From: Collybiopsis luxurians FD-317 M1
Taxonomy: Eukaryota; Basidiomycota; Agaricomycetes; Agaricales; Omphalotaceae
DNA: 64,000 nt
Direction: 5' to 3'
NCBI GenBank assembly: GCA_000827265.1
Contig: KN834819.1
Coordinates: forward strand, 1 to 64,000
Below the pieces are notes generated by a model, which was not told the DNA's origin, ran no database searches, and saw only the letters and a program-made list of their open reading frames with translations. Made by a program: the position numbers and the translations under genes. The number at the start of each line of letters is the position of its first letter. Position 1 is the first letter of the stretch. Positions 12,960-24,560 of the stretch are shown piece after piece.

Positions 12960-13282
12960 AAATAACGCCATCATCAACGGACTCCTTACGATACGAATGT
13001 CTTTTTCGGTGAGGATATTCATTGAGAATCAGTGCATTAGGGAAAAGGTCCTGCTCGCGTTCCTGGCGTAACTAGCGACTCAACCGTTGTCCGGTGGTCT
13101 GCGTCCGACAACCCTTTCACCAACACTGTTGGACCGGGATTAGTTGGTAGTAAGTAAGTTTCTGAACTGCTTGACGAAATTCATTTTCATTTTTCTCGTT
13201 CGCAGTCTTGAAAGTGCTCGTCATGGACAACCAAATTACGTCGTAAGCGGCTGATGGACTTTTACGTGCCGGTTTATTCTCA
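12960..13282 (+). pseudogene. Internal fragment of the histidine phosphatase gene
   Basis: Matches exon 2 of the phosphatase gene at 17235-18988, starting at the active-site RHH.RTP coding segment (about 17565), continuing through the exon 2 donor and intron 2, then jumping to the middle of exon 3 (about 17950-18020). There are small deletions inside exon 2 and a large deletion of early exon 3. No start, no 3' half and no intact frame remain. It begins exactly where the inverted-duplication similarity stops. Confidence 0.8.
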
Positions 13283-14515
13283 GGCACAAATTCATTTTGC
13301 GCTGTAGACCCTCCGGCAATAAAGAGAGTAGTAATAGGTCAAGTGCCTGCCCAAGGTGTGATACTGCGGTGCCTGCAAATATAATATCGTCGTTTGCTAT
13401 AGGGATAAAAATTCTCGACTTAAAACTCTGAGAGCGCAGTATCTTTGATGAGATTACTTATGTCACATTCTATCAGTTCCAAGAGCTCCGAGTCATCCTC
13501 ATGTCTGACTCCGTAGTGCATAAGGCTATATATCTTCCTGATCCAGTCAAGAACGCAGCCAGAGGCACATCAGCTGTGCAGTTTTCGCCAAACTGTTGAG
13601 CGCTCAACTGATGGGAATGCATTCAAAATGTCAACGCTGGCAATTCAAAGGGATCGACCCATTGATCGAGCTTTCCCAGTTGTCCTGCATGGGATGAATA
13701 CATGTGATAGCTCTTTTGAAATATTTTCTAGAAGGGAGAGTAATATTATAGGCTTCAGGTCAGGCAACAAAGCGACGGAGAATAAGCAGGACAATGAATT
13801 TTAGCATGCCACTCTCAAGGTCAAAGGTGCAGTAGTTGTTGAGATTATCAGCTGATTTTCCGCTCTTAATAATGCCAATAAGGATCCATGATGCCTATAT
13901 AATTGAACAGTTGAACAGTCGCCTCGTGCCGAACATTCAATTATTCAAAATGTTATTAGCAGACCGGCGATCGAATTGGACTTGCTGGCAAAATTATCAC
14001 AAGTTTCCAGAAATTTTTTATGTATTGGAGCTTCTTTATATCCCATGAACCACACATGCACCAGAGGCGGCCCAGGTACAAACCTGGGCGAGTGGTCATG
14101 GAACTAGCTGAGTCTTTCGGCTCAGCAGAAACATGCATTCCATCATGCTAAATGTCCATAATATAGGTGCACGAAATGTGCCTCGATGAACTTTTCGGGT
14201 GTCCGGGACATGAAGAGTAACCGAAAAGTGTACCGCGGAAGCGAACGGAAATAAAAGTCGGTCACTGAGTTGTTCATTATTCAAGTCAAAAATCCTACGA
14301 TGTTACCGACATTCGGTTGACCTTTCATTCCGATTAAGTATTCTTGGATGAATGCTGACGCTAATACTGGGCTTTGTCGGACATTAAAGAAATAACGCAG
14401 CCCAGGCAAGTCCTGGTGGGCCATTCTACGGGTATTACGTTGACTTTTATGTTGATTTTTGACATCTTTAATGATAATCAGAACACTAGGGGCTCGTGCC
14501 CCGGTTTGAACACCT
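13283..14515. other. Intergenic, no supported gene
   Basis: Short frames only. The last ~180 bp, from about 14375, are the P450 upstream region, shared with the second P450 copy at about 26870-27040. Confidence 0.5.
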
Positions 14516-14517
14516 TC

Positions 14518-14526
14518 ACTATAAAG
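14518..14526 (+). promoter_or_regulatory. TATA box of P450 copy 1
   Basis: ACTATAAAG about 55-60 bp before the ATG. The identical box sits about 55 bp before the ATG of P450 copy 2, inside a well-conserved upstream block. Confidence 0.55.
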
Positions 14527-14578
14527 CCCTCGGAGACACTCTGCAACTCACTACCTACCCCCTGCGCTTAGCACTAGC

Positions 14579-16661
14579 ATGATGCTGCTTGAGGCTTGTG
14601 TCGTTGTTCTCTTTCTTCTGCTTTTGTCCATCTATATGATCAGGACTAAAAATTATCATCTGCGTCCACTCCCTCCAGGCCCCAGGAAGCTCCCTATAGT
14701 CAAAAACTTGTTTGATATACCAAGAAAAGGACAACTCTGGCTTGAATATTCCGAAATGAATCGAAAATATGGTACATTCTAATACTTCTCATTGGCGACA
14801 GTGAGTTTACAGCTCAAATCATGGTTACAGGTTCAGATATTATTCATCTGGGTGCACTTGGAAAGTCCATTGTGATTTTGAATTCTGCAACAGCAATTAG
14901 CGATCTTCTGGAAAAGCGCTCATCAATCTACTCCAGTAGGCCACATTCTACAATGCTTGTGGAACTAATGGGGTAAGCCTCACCAGCTTTTCCTTGCTAT
15001 CAGGGCAAAGTCTACTATTGAATATAGATGGGGAAATACTCTTCCTTTTATGCCTTACAATGATGCCTGGAAAGCCCAGCGAAAGATATTTCATCAGGCT
15101 GTTCCCCCTAGTGACATAGCGCGCTTTCATTCAAAACTTCTTCAGGCAACTCACAATCTTGTCCCAGTGCTCGCCAGGACAGATGATTACAAGGGCGACT
15201 TGCATTCGTGAGTCAATGGTCGTATATCCGGACAGTTGCTTACTTCCGCAGATGGATTGGTGTGATGATGCTAGATGTTGTCTATGGAATACAAGCAGAG
15301 GAAGCTGAGGACTTTCTACCCCTTGTAGAAAAAGCAATAACATCCTTAGGCATTGCGGGAGCTCCTGGGGCATTTTATGTGGATCAGATACCCTTCTGTG
15401 CGCATTTAGTCCGCAATTTCTAGATTTTAGTGTCTGACCATGCTACTGATTTTCAGTGAAATACATCCCAGAATGGTTTCCTGGAGCCGATTTCAAGCGC
15501 AAAGCAAAGGAATGGAATCTCGTACGCGCCAGAATAACTGAAGACACTTTTCGCACAACCAAAGAACAAATAGTAAGCTTCCGATATATGTTTATTGATG
15601 TTCGCAATCAAGACCCTTTGTCAGGCTTCGAGCACCGCCTCGCCCTCTCTTGTATCAGTTGCTCTTGATCAAATGGATGACTCTGATGATGTTGCACAGC
15701 GAGAAGCACATCTAAAAGAAGCCTCTCTGTCAGCATTTGCAGGTACATTTAAGCAATAATTTCGTGCTATAATGATAGTCTTATTCTCTTCGACAGGGTC
15801 CTCGGATACTACAGGTAAGCGAGGACATGTTCATTAGTGTACCCTCTTGACAAGTTTGATTAGTTATAGCCTTGTTAAACTTTCTCGTCGCTATGCTATT
15901 GAACCCAGACATCCAAGCCAAAGCACATAGCGAACTTGACAAAGTTCTAGGGCCTGGGGATTTGCCAAATTTTAGTGATAAACCATCATTGCCATATATT
16001 ACAGCGGTTGTACTGGAGACATTGAGGTATCGACCTGTTACACCCCTAGGTCTGTGGGTTTAGCATTCAGCACATTCAAATAAATTTTCAACTTTCATAT
16101 ACAGCGTTTCCGCATCTGCTTACTCAAGATGACATCTATGAAGGATATTTCATACCCAAGGGGACTATCGTCATGGGGAATGCCTGGTAAGGACGCTGCT
16201 CGGATACATTGGCATAGTCTTTTCAAGTATTTACTCTAATTATGCCTAGGTCAATTCTCCAAAATGAGGAAGACTACCCCGAACCGACGCGTTTCAATCC
16301 TTCCCGTTTCTTAAATTCCGATGGAAAAATCGACCCGAATGTCAGAGATCCCACCAATTATGCGTTCGGATTTGGGAGACGTGCTTGCGTGAGTGCCCTA
16401 CTGCGTACTGGTGTATTTTCAAGTGTGCATTTAACGACCATTCGTTTCTAGCCTGGAAAGCACCTTACGCTTGATGCGTTATTCATTGCGGTCGCGTGCA
16501 TTTTAACTTGCTACACAATCGAGCCAGAGCTTGACGAATATGGAAAGCCAATCAAACAGAAGATAGAATGGAATAAGACACCGACATTAGTCGCTAATCC
16601 GCTTCCTTTCAAATGTCGATTCGTACCCCGTTCCAAGATGGAGGCAGTACTGGGGATGTAG
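14579..16661 (+). CDS. Cytochrome P450 monooxygenase, cluster copy 1
   Basis: Membrane-anchored microsomal P450, expected to hydroxylate or oxidise a lipophilic substrate, here probably the sesquiterpene made by the neighbouring cyclase. There are eleven exons: 14579-14771, 14831-14972, 15028-15207, 15252-15397, 15457-15572, 15625-15742, 15797-15814 (18 nt), 15864-16049, 16105-16186, 16250-16388 and 16452-16661. They join into 509 aa without a stop. Visible features are an N-terminal hydrophobic anchor (about 5-21) and the proline hinge LPPGPRKLP. A C-helix WKAQR, an I-helix AGSSDTT (298-304) and ETLR (356-359) follow. PTRFNPSRF and the heme loop FGFGRRACPG, with Cys440 as ligand, complete the set. 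The architecture is that of fungal CYP64/CYP5144-like families, but I do not assign a CYP number. It is intact and probably functional. Confidence 0.93.
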
Positions 16662-16884
16662 TTGGATGAACAGAAGTTGCTATATAATTTGTACAATGAA
16701 CTTCTCAGAGGTAGCGTTTCAGCTCAGCGTATTGAAGTATAAAACAACAAATGTACAGTCCTATTTCTGTGTCACTGCCACAGTCAGAAACCCGGCTTAT
16801 AGGCGAATTAAAATGGCCGCTCAAGATGCCTGCACTCATGAGATCTCCACCGCTTCGTATAACATGAAGTGCCAACTTGAATAA

Positions 16885-16990
16885 AATCGAGCAGAGTAGA
16901 ATACGGCACTAACGTCCTTTCAAATACTCGTACCCCGCTCCAAGGAGAGGCAGTCCCAGGGATGAAGTTTGATGAGCAGCGTTGGCTAAT
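16885..16990 (+). pseudogene. Relic of a second P450 terminal exon
   Basis: About 225 bp past the P450 stop the DNA again resembles the last P450 exon, with traces of the coding stretch for FVPRS.. followed by ..GMKFDEQ. It is disrupted and has no upstream exons. An equivalent relic follows P450 copy 2 at about 29330-29460, so it was present before the module duplicated. Confidence 0.65.
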
Positions 16991-17187
16991 AGGTAGCTTC
17001 AATCATGAATTTCTAGCTGGGACCTGTAACGGCAAATCAAAAAAAAAAATGGGCGCTCAATCGCCAATTCAAACACCAATCAGATGCCTTACATCAGCCA
17101 CGTTCATCAATGTTCGTCACCAGACCGTGTTGCCGCTTTTCCTCTTCGTCCCAAAATACTGACTGACGTGCACTGATGTGCCTGGGG

Positions 17188-17195
17188 TATATAAA
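17188..17195 (+). promoter_or_regulatory. TATA box of the histidine phosphatase gene
   Basis: TATATAAA 47 bp before the ATG at 17235. The matching position upstream of the 5' stub at 29650 reads GTATAATG, so the box is degraded there. Confidence 0.55.
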
Positions 17196-17234
17196 GCAGC
17201 AATAAAAGCCCAGGGAACGTTCAAGCCACAGTCA

Positions 17235-18988
17235 ATGGTTGTCCTCCAACTCGAAGCCCTTTTTGCTCTCGTGCTTTCTCTCGTTTTTCCCAGCTCGACA
17301 GCGGCAAATGTTGTTCATTTTCCACCAAAGTCTACCAACCTGAACAATTTGACCTTCGTTCTGAACGGAACTGGAGCTCCGGGGATCTTCGATTCCTCGG
17401 TTACTCCAGACTCCGAGTATGGTATTTATAACTGGTGTAACATGCCCCATGTTAGGCAAAGGGAATACAAGTAGGTATACATTCAGCCGAGTTTGTTTTC
17501 GGCTGAGCTCAGCGCTTTCTTAGGACTCCTTCATCTCAGTTCCGGCTCAAGTACATCGAGGTTATTCAACGCCATCATAAACGGACTCCTTACAATACCA
17601 ACACATTTTTCAAAGAGGATATTCCGTGGGACTGTACGGACGCAGAATCAGTGTATTATGGAAAAGGTCCTGCTGGTGCTCCTGGCGTAGCTAGTGACCC
17701 AACCGTTGTCCAGTGGTCTGCGTATACTAACCCAGACAACCCTTTCACCAACACTGTTGGACCAGGATTCGTTGGTAGCAAGTAAGTTTTCGAACTGCAT
17801 TGACGAAAATTATTTTAAATTTCTATCTCGTAGCTGTGCCTTCCCTCAAATAACCGCTGACGGTATTGATGACTCCTTCACTCATGGATCCGACATTCGC
17901 TCCGTTTACGCCTCCCGTCTCGGTCTTTCAACCAAAATTGACGCTACCACCTTCAAAGTGCGCGTTACGGACAACCAAATTACGTCGCAAGTAGCCGGTG
18001 GACTTTTGCGCGGCTTATTCCCCGACTCTTCCCAAGTCGCGGCCCTAATTCAGATAAACGATGCGTTCGATTCGTTGCAGCCGACGTACAGCTGCCCCTC
18101 GGCGAGTTCATTGTTTACACAGTATACTACGGATAGTTCAAACTGGACGGAGCATTTGACGGATGCAAAGGGTCTTTACGCGAGTTTGGATAAAGTGTCT
18201 GGGATTGCTACGCAGGATAGCGCGGGATGGCATACGAGTTTCGATCAGTGAGTACACCGGCTGTTACCCTTCGAAGCTAAACTGATGCCTCTGTATAGCT
18301 ACTACGATAATCTCTCTGCCAAACAATGTCATTCCAAGGCGCTTCCGTGCAGCGTGAATGACACGTCATTGTGCGTATCGCAAGATGAAGCCAACACCGT
18401 CTATCGTCTAGGCAACTACGAATACTCGTACTACTACCGCGATGCCCCCCAATCGACTCTGTACAGCTCCCTCAGGTATGGGGCCTGGGTGCTCGAGCTT
18501 GTAGGACATTTGAGAGAGCAGATGGAGGGGAAGAGTCAGGTTCGGTATTTCCACAACATTGCCCACGACGGATCTATGGCGCCTCTTCTGGGTATCCTCC
18601 AAATAGCGGAGATGGTTTGGCCGGGGATGTGAGTGGCTTTTTGGTCCTATCAGTATCCGAGCTTAAGTTTTCTTTGCGTATTCAGGGGTTCCGAGGTCGT
18701 CTTTGAGCTATACGAGGAGACTACGTCGCACAGCTCCAGCTCGTCCAACTTTTTCCTTCGTGTTCTCTGGGGCGGTCAGCCGATGCAAACGTCGCTTCCC
18801 TTGGGGACGAACAATAATGGAGTGTTGGATATGATCCCGGTGGAGGACTTTTTCAATTGTGCGTTCAAACTTGTCGTCCTTGTTCTTCCCTGCAGTCTGT
18901 AGTATGCTTACTGACGTCCGTTTGTTTTCTAGATGTCAATGCAACGATAGGCACCGGAGCGCAGCTAGTGAGCGCGTGTAACAATTGA
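17235..18988 (+). CDS. Secreted histidine acid phosphatase (branch 2)
   Basis: Extracellular or vacuolar phosphomonoesterase of the histidine phosphatase superfamily, clade 2 (phytase/acid phosphatase-like). Six exons (17235-17470, 17524-17781, 17834-18247, 18299-18628, 18686-18858, 18933-18988) give 488 aa. A signal peptide covers about residues 1-23. The catalytic RHxxRxP motif appears as RHHKRTP (95-101), with His96 the expected phospho-acceptor. The proton-donor HD pair lies in IAHDGSM (His392-Asp393). Several Asn-X-Ser/Thr sites and paired cysteines fit a secreted protein. The second residue after the Arg is His rather than the common Gly. It lies between the P450 and the GMC gene of unit A, in the same direction; whether it takes part in the terpenoid pathway or is a passenger is open. 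Two broken relatives flank it, at 12960 and 29650. Confidence 0.92.
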
Positions 18989-19554
18989 TAAGCTAGGTCC
19001 GAGAAATAAATCTGAACGTAAAATGTAAAGTATATCTATACGACGAAATCTTTAATGGTCAATATTTTTGGCTATATCATTACTCAGAGAAGCAGTGGTG
19101 GAAGAGTAAGTAGCCGCTTCTTGGAGTTTTGCGTATTTGGAACTTCACCCCTTCCATGGTCGACCTTTCGCCTTGTGAAAATCTTTCCGCAACCATCGGA
19201 TGCTTTCCTAAAACGCACCAGATGAACATGCACGAGCCAGGCTATCCTGACGAAAGCTTACTCATTGATAGTCGCTAACCATAACCTACTTGCAAGCTGA
19301 GAGTCCTTGCTCTGTCAGGAAGGAGACTCAAGCTCGATGCTTGTCTACAACTATGATTCATGGGTCCTCGTTGAAGCCGAGTAGTACCGCTTCGAGGAAG
19401 CCTTAGCTTCTCAGGCACGGAGCAAGAATGGGATTTACGGATCCAACACGCCGACCTTATAACTCGTCTTAACCGCTAAAGTTTAACTTTTCAGAGGAAT
19501 AGTTCCTTGGTGTGCTCTTCCTTTCCTCGTTCATTATCTTTCTTTCTCTAACCT

Positions 19555-20225
19555 CGACATTAATAGGTTACTGGTAGAACCGGTTTCCTCGGCGCCTACA
19601 TCATCTCTCAACTTTTCGAGAAAGGATGCACCACTCGTTCGGCTCTCAAACTTCGGTCCGTCTTCCCTTAAGTTCATCTAAAGTTCATCCGGGGCAATTG
19701 CAGGTCGTCGAGGTCCCAAGTTTGAAATCCGACTTCTGACTAATAACTATCTGATCGTTTTGAACCAAAAAGCAGAAACGGTCGCGAAAGGTAATTTGGG
19801 AGCTTGCCCGTCAGCATACCGAGATTGGTTTTACTGTCAAGAAGTATTCGATTGATGCACTACCTACATGCCAGTCGAAGCCAGTAGGTACTGTGACGTC
19901 ATCCCGAAATGCACACAATCTTTGAACCTCAAATCTCTCTTCCTCCACTAGCACTAGCACTATCCGCACGGACGACTACGTCCGTAACGTTGCGACTCGC
20001 CGGCCACGCGCGAGCCAAGCCCCAGTCAAATCCGTGCTTAAGTACATTGGCAAATTCACTCCGCCGTATGTAAGTTTTCGTCCAATGTCGGAAAGCCTCT
20101 CTCGCCGGTTGAGTTACCAAGTTTCACGCTCGGTGAAAAGACGCCGACTGAATTGTTCTGTATTTTTTGGGTAACATTATTAGGTCATTATTAATGCGAG
20201 GGATATCATGGAAGAGCTGGTCCGG
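19555..20225 (+). pseudogene. Remnants of an extended-SDR NAD(P)-dependent reductase
   Basis: At about 19567 a short open stretch encodes VTGRTGFLGAYIISQLFEKG, the Rossmann TGxxGxxG beta-alpha-beta start typical of dihydroflavonol-reductase/epimerase-type enzymes, followed by a plausible splice donor. Past that point frames are broken. A segment near 20184-20225 (VIINARDIMEELVR) could be the C-terminal end. The middle is missing, and no start codon or intact frame joins the pieces. If real, an ancestral cluster may have included a reductase. The N-terminal motif is convincing; the extent is not. Confidence 0.45.
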
Positions 20226-20229
20226 TTAG

Positions 20230-20236
20230 TATAAAG
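20230..20236 (+). promoter_or_regulatory. TATA box of GMC oxidoreductase 1
   Basis: TATAAAG about 35-40 bp before the ATG at 20270. Confidence 0.45.
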
Positions 20237-20269
20237 CAGAAGGCCTGAAGGCGAGAAAATTGTCAAGCT

Positions 20270-23200
20270 ATGGCTTCCGTTCCAACATTTGACGTTGTTT
20301 TCGCTGGAGGTGAGCAAGTTGCTTGCTCCAAGTCTTGGAGTACTGGAAGCTGATACGCATGACTCCATATTTAGGAGGTACAGTTGCATGCGTTATTGCT
20401 GGTCGACTTGCTCGAGCTGATCCGTCGCTGCGAATTCTGGTATTTCTCTATATCATTGATGATCACATGCTCGTTCCGACCACTCATGATCACTCGCATA
20501 GATTATTGAGGCCGGCCATCACACGCAAAATGTTGAGCATCATGTCCAGCCCGGTCGTTATATGCACAATCTCGCCCAAGGAAACACATTTTCTCACCAT
20601 CATGCTGTTCCGAGCGAGGCACTTGGTGGAAGATCTGTTTGCGTTCCTGCGAGCCGTTGTGTAGGTGGAGGATCTAGTGTCAACGGTTTGTCTCTGTTGC
20701 TCGACTTGAGTCGGGTTATGTATTTTTGTCCATAGCCATGATGTACACTCGGGCCCCTGCGTCAGACTACGACGATTGGGAAGCTCTGGGAAACCCAGGT
20801 TGGGGATCTAAAGATCTGATCCCTCTGGCGAGGAAGGTTGGTGTTTCCATCCGACAGCTTTGACGCAGACTCATGCTCGTTCTATCAGGTCGAAACTTAT
20901 CAAGTTCCTCATGGTGACCCGGCCGTACATGGGTTTACCGGCCCAATCTCTGTCTCGCACGGAAGGCTAGTTACGAATATCGGGGAAGAATTTTTGCAAA
21001 CTGCGTCACAATATGACAAATCCAGAAGAACATCAACAAGTACAAATGAGGATACGAATGATTTCAAGACTGTAGATGTGTATGCGGTAAGCTCGCCATC
21101 GCTGGACATTGCTGTATGCTGGTATTGACTAGTAGATTCGCTTTTATGTAGCCTTGGCCGAAGTAAAAACTCTTCACAATGCAGTGTAGTATCGAATTTA
21201 ATCGTGTTCTACTTTCCAGATATATCGACTCTCGTTCTGGCAGACGCTCGGATACCGCTCATCATTTTATTTACAACATGGATTCTAGCAGGCATGGTCT
21301 CCACATTATAACCAATCGACGCGTCGTCAAAGTAATCTTCGAGTACGAGGTTGTTCCTCTTGCTCTTTCAACGGCGCAATGACTACTTTTTGCAGAAACG
21401 ACCGCGCTGTCGGCGTTCAGTATGCTGCTCGCGAAGGTTCACAACCTGATGGAGAGTCTCAATACCTTCTTGAAACTGCTTATGCGACTCACCTGGTAGT
21501 GCTATCCAGCGGAGCGTTTGGGTCACCTGCGATTCTAGAACGGTGAGTCTTCTGTCTTTTCATTTCACAATTAATAACTTTCTTCGTCGCGTCTAGGTCT
21601 GGAATTGGATCTACACATCATCTCACGGATATAGGAATTCAACAGCTAGTCGACCTTCCTGGCGTTGGAGAAAATTATAACGGTTAGCCGCTCTCCGATA
21701 CGTTCTTCTTGTTCTAATGCACATAACTAGATCACAATATTTATATGAGTCCATACATGGCCTCTGAAGAGTCTGACTCTATGGACGGGATATTTAGCAA
21801 TGATGAGGAAGCTATCAAACGTACGTTTCATAATTTCCTTTCTTTGCCCTGCTTTTGGTATGAATATCGTATCCTTGTAGCATATCTGACAGAGTGGACC
21901 AACAAGGGGTCGGGTCTACTGGCACACAAGTAAGTCATTTGTTAACTCATCTGCCCTGCCTACATGCCGATACGCTTCCAAGTGCTATAGACTCGGCCAT
22001 CAGGCTGCGCCCTACCCCTAAAGATCTCGAGGAATTAGGGCCATCTTTCGAAAAAATATGGGAGGAATTTTACATAAAAGCACTTGATAGGCCTATCGGT
22101 CTGCTTTGTGGTTTTTCTGGGTGAGTTCAGTGGAACATTGGATGGCGGTCAATCGTTGGCCCCTTTCTTATCATTCATCTATTGGCTCCCATGCATGCCA
22201 TCTTCCATATCTTGTTTATCTTTCTCATTCTCGTGCCTCAACCTTATAACGGCTCTGAATTACAAATTCAGCAACCTAAGCATGGCACCGAATCCTCGAG
22301 GTACAAAGGTGTTCACAATGCTTTATTGTACGGCAAGTTACAACCCTTTCTTCCTGTAAATGCGTACTCAGAGATGTAGATGTATCCCCTTGCTGTAGGA
22401 TACACACACGTCACTTCTGGAACAAATCCTTGGGCGCCCGTGAAGTTCGATCCCGGGTACCTGAAAGAGTGAGTTATCCCTGAAATGCATAAGGAAGCAT
22501 TTCTGCTATGTTCCCTGCCTCCATTTCCGTGTGGGTTGTGGTCCTAATAGATACCTTTTCTGCTAGCCCGGCGGATATAGCCGTTCTCAGGTGGCTTTAC
22601 AAACATTCCCGGGAGTTGGCCCGGCGTATGAAGTCTTACCGCGGTGAAGTTTTGGCTGGTCACCCGATATTCCCTTCTGCGACTTCAGCTGCATCAACTG
22701 CGGTCACCGCTGAAGCTTCTGGTCCAGTTGAGGCTGATGCGCCAGAGATTGTATACTCAGCTGAGGATGACAAGGCAATTGAGGATCACATAAGAGCAAA
22801 TGGTGAGGCTAATTTTAGACTGGTTGCTTCATCTATAAATGTTCTATATTCTGGTCATCTAAGTACTGATTTCTTTCCCTAGTGGGCACGACATGGCATT
22901 CGGTATGTGGTTTATGGTGACTTTATGAGCGATGTGTTCACTGAAGCCCGTTTAGCTTGGTACATGTGCAATGAAACCCCGAGATAGAGGCGGAGTTGTG
23001 GACCCTAGACTGAATGTGTATGGAGTAATGAATTTGAAGGTGGCCGGTATGTGGGCCATTTTTTTGAGTTTCTGAGAGTTAATGTCTTCCTGTCTCCGTA
23101 AAGACATGAGCATTGTACCGCTCAATGTCGGGGCAAACACTTACAGTACTGCGCTCATCATCGGGTACATCTCAGCCCATTTCATTTGCTGTTCAATGGT

Positions 23201-23296
23201 GACTTATGCAATTTTTATAGGGAAAAAGCTTTTTTGATTATTGCTGAAGATCTGGGCATTCCAGCTGTTATCAGTGGCAGCAGCGCTAAGCAGTGA
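20270..23296 (+). CDS. GMC-family FAD alcohol oxidase/dehydrogenase, copy 1
   Basis: FAD-dependent glucose-methanol-choline oxidoreductase of the alcohol-oxidase type, expected to oxidise an alcohol to aldehyde or ketone. Nineteen exons join into 621 aa with no stop: 20270-20309, 20375-20439, 20502-20685, 20736-20836, 20889-21086, 21152-21162 (11 nt), 21220-21342, 21396-21542, 21597-21682, 21731-21820, 21881-21929, 21983-22120, 22272-22332, 22380-22468, 22567-22802, 22883-22902, 22956-23046, 23104-23164 and 23221-23296. Visible features are the FAD-binding FAGGGTVACVIAGRLA at the N-terminus, GGGSSVN in the flavin lid, and the C-terminal active-site block with His545 in TTWHSLGTCAMKP and Asn588 in NVGANTYSTA. 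Intron 13 starts with GC (22333) instead of GT. No signal peptide is seen, so it is probably cytosolic or peroxisomal. It closes unit A and plausibly acts on the P450 product. Confidence 0.93.
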
Positions 23297-24331
23297 GACC
23301 TGTTTCAAACCTATCTCCGCAGCATGAAAAGCAATGTTGTACCTCTCACTAAATACCGGGTTTCGATTTTTTGTAGCGTCTACTGCTTGCTGAATCCAGA
23401 GCTGAACGGTCAAATAGAATCGTAATCGAATAACTTGTTGCGTACGGGTTCCCGCAATTGGCCCGGGCCCGGTACCAGACCGGATAAGATAGCGGTAAGA
23501 AATAAGAGTCACGCGTCGTTAACCATCTAAGTAGGTGGTACTCGAAATTTCTATACCTTTTAGCGCATATATGAGTTTGTTGGCGGATAGGCATTGCGGG
23601 AGATTAGTGATTTAAATGAACAGCCAGTCCGAGTGTCCGAGCGTCCGAGCAGGTACAGGCAGGTACGAGCAAGTATGGGCGTGTTCGAGCAATGTCCAAT
23701 ATGTCAGGTAGGGCTGGGTACTGCATGTTGAGCACCCTTACGGTGACCCCAAATAATCGATGAGAAGATAATCGATGAGAAGAAATGTCAGGAATGAGGT
23801 GAATTGAATAGTATCTGACTCGGTACTGGGTTTTCATTCTTTCACGCAGACAGTCATTATCTCACCTATGTTATCCATTTAAGAATTTTTTCTTTCTTTG
23901 ACTGTTCACAGCTTCCCCTCCCTGTGATCTTCTCTATGATTGATTTTTCCAGTCCCATGTTATAAGTTAATGCATGTATAATAATCTAAAGCTTAGGCTC
24001 TGTGTGTTATCTGATTGAAGGTCAAATTCAAAAGCCAATAGGTAAGAGTTTGGTCCTTTCATGAAGGTCCAACATTGTTCATTCATTGGTTTTCAAAATG
24101 AGTCATGAGTACAACGTTTATAGGTTAGGCCATTACCGGGGTTATATTCCAACTAGGAAGTACACTTTTCTACACCCCTCTGTAAACCTATAAATCTAGC
24201 TAGTATATTACGTACAAGGTCCCGGTTTGTACCTGTGCTAGAGGCAGCTTTGACACTCACATCTATTACCCGGACAGTGGCGCATTTAAATGTTTCAGCT
24301 TCCTGCTCAATGTTTCTCCATCCTCTGAGTC
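23297..24331. other. Intergenic with short direct repeats
   Basis: No gene is supported. At 23621-23690 there are imprecise repeats of GTCCGAGC and CAGGTAC units, and at 23755-23782 a 14-bp unit containing ATCGATGAGAAG is repeated twice in tandem. Confidence 0.5.
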
Positions 24332-24419
24332 ATGGCTAATTCATTACACATCTCACTTGTTTTAGCCCAACTCCTTGCCTACGGTTTTGCTTTCAATTTT
24401 AAAGATGTCGAGCTTCCTG
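24332..24419 (+). pseudogene. Orphan first exon encoding a signal peptide
   Basis: ATG at 24332 opens a 29-codon hydrophobic leader (MANSLHISLVLAQLLAYGFA..) ending at a consensus GTGAGT donor. No continuing exon can be joined before the truncated terpene synthase begins at 24561, so it looks like the 5' end of a secreted-protein gene cut by the module insertion. It could be chance. Confidence 0.35.
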
Positions 24420-24560
24420 GTGAGTTGAGATGAATATTCTAGTCAAAAGATGCTCAAGGATTTTTGTTAGCAATACCTGAGACATGCAATTGTAGACTGT
24501 TTCACTGAGCCAATACTCAAGCGCAAAAGGTGAAGATATGTTTTGTCATTTGAATACTGA

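Larger units (their letters stand above)
9100..12965. repeat. Right arm of the imperfect inverted duplication
   Basis: Reverse-complement partner of 2525-6250. The outer boundary, near 12965 here and near 2525 on the left, coincides with the start of a phosphatase pseudogene fragment, which looks like a rearrangement breakpoint. Conservation is highest over the synthase exons, lower in its introns and roughly three-quarters or less in its flanks. The rest of the arm carries no credible gene; the 149-codon frame at 10566-11015 has no domain and no counterpart frame in the other arm. Confidence 0.75.
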
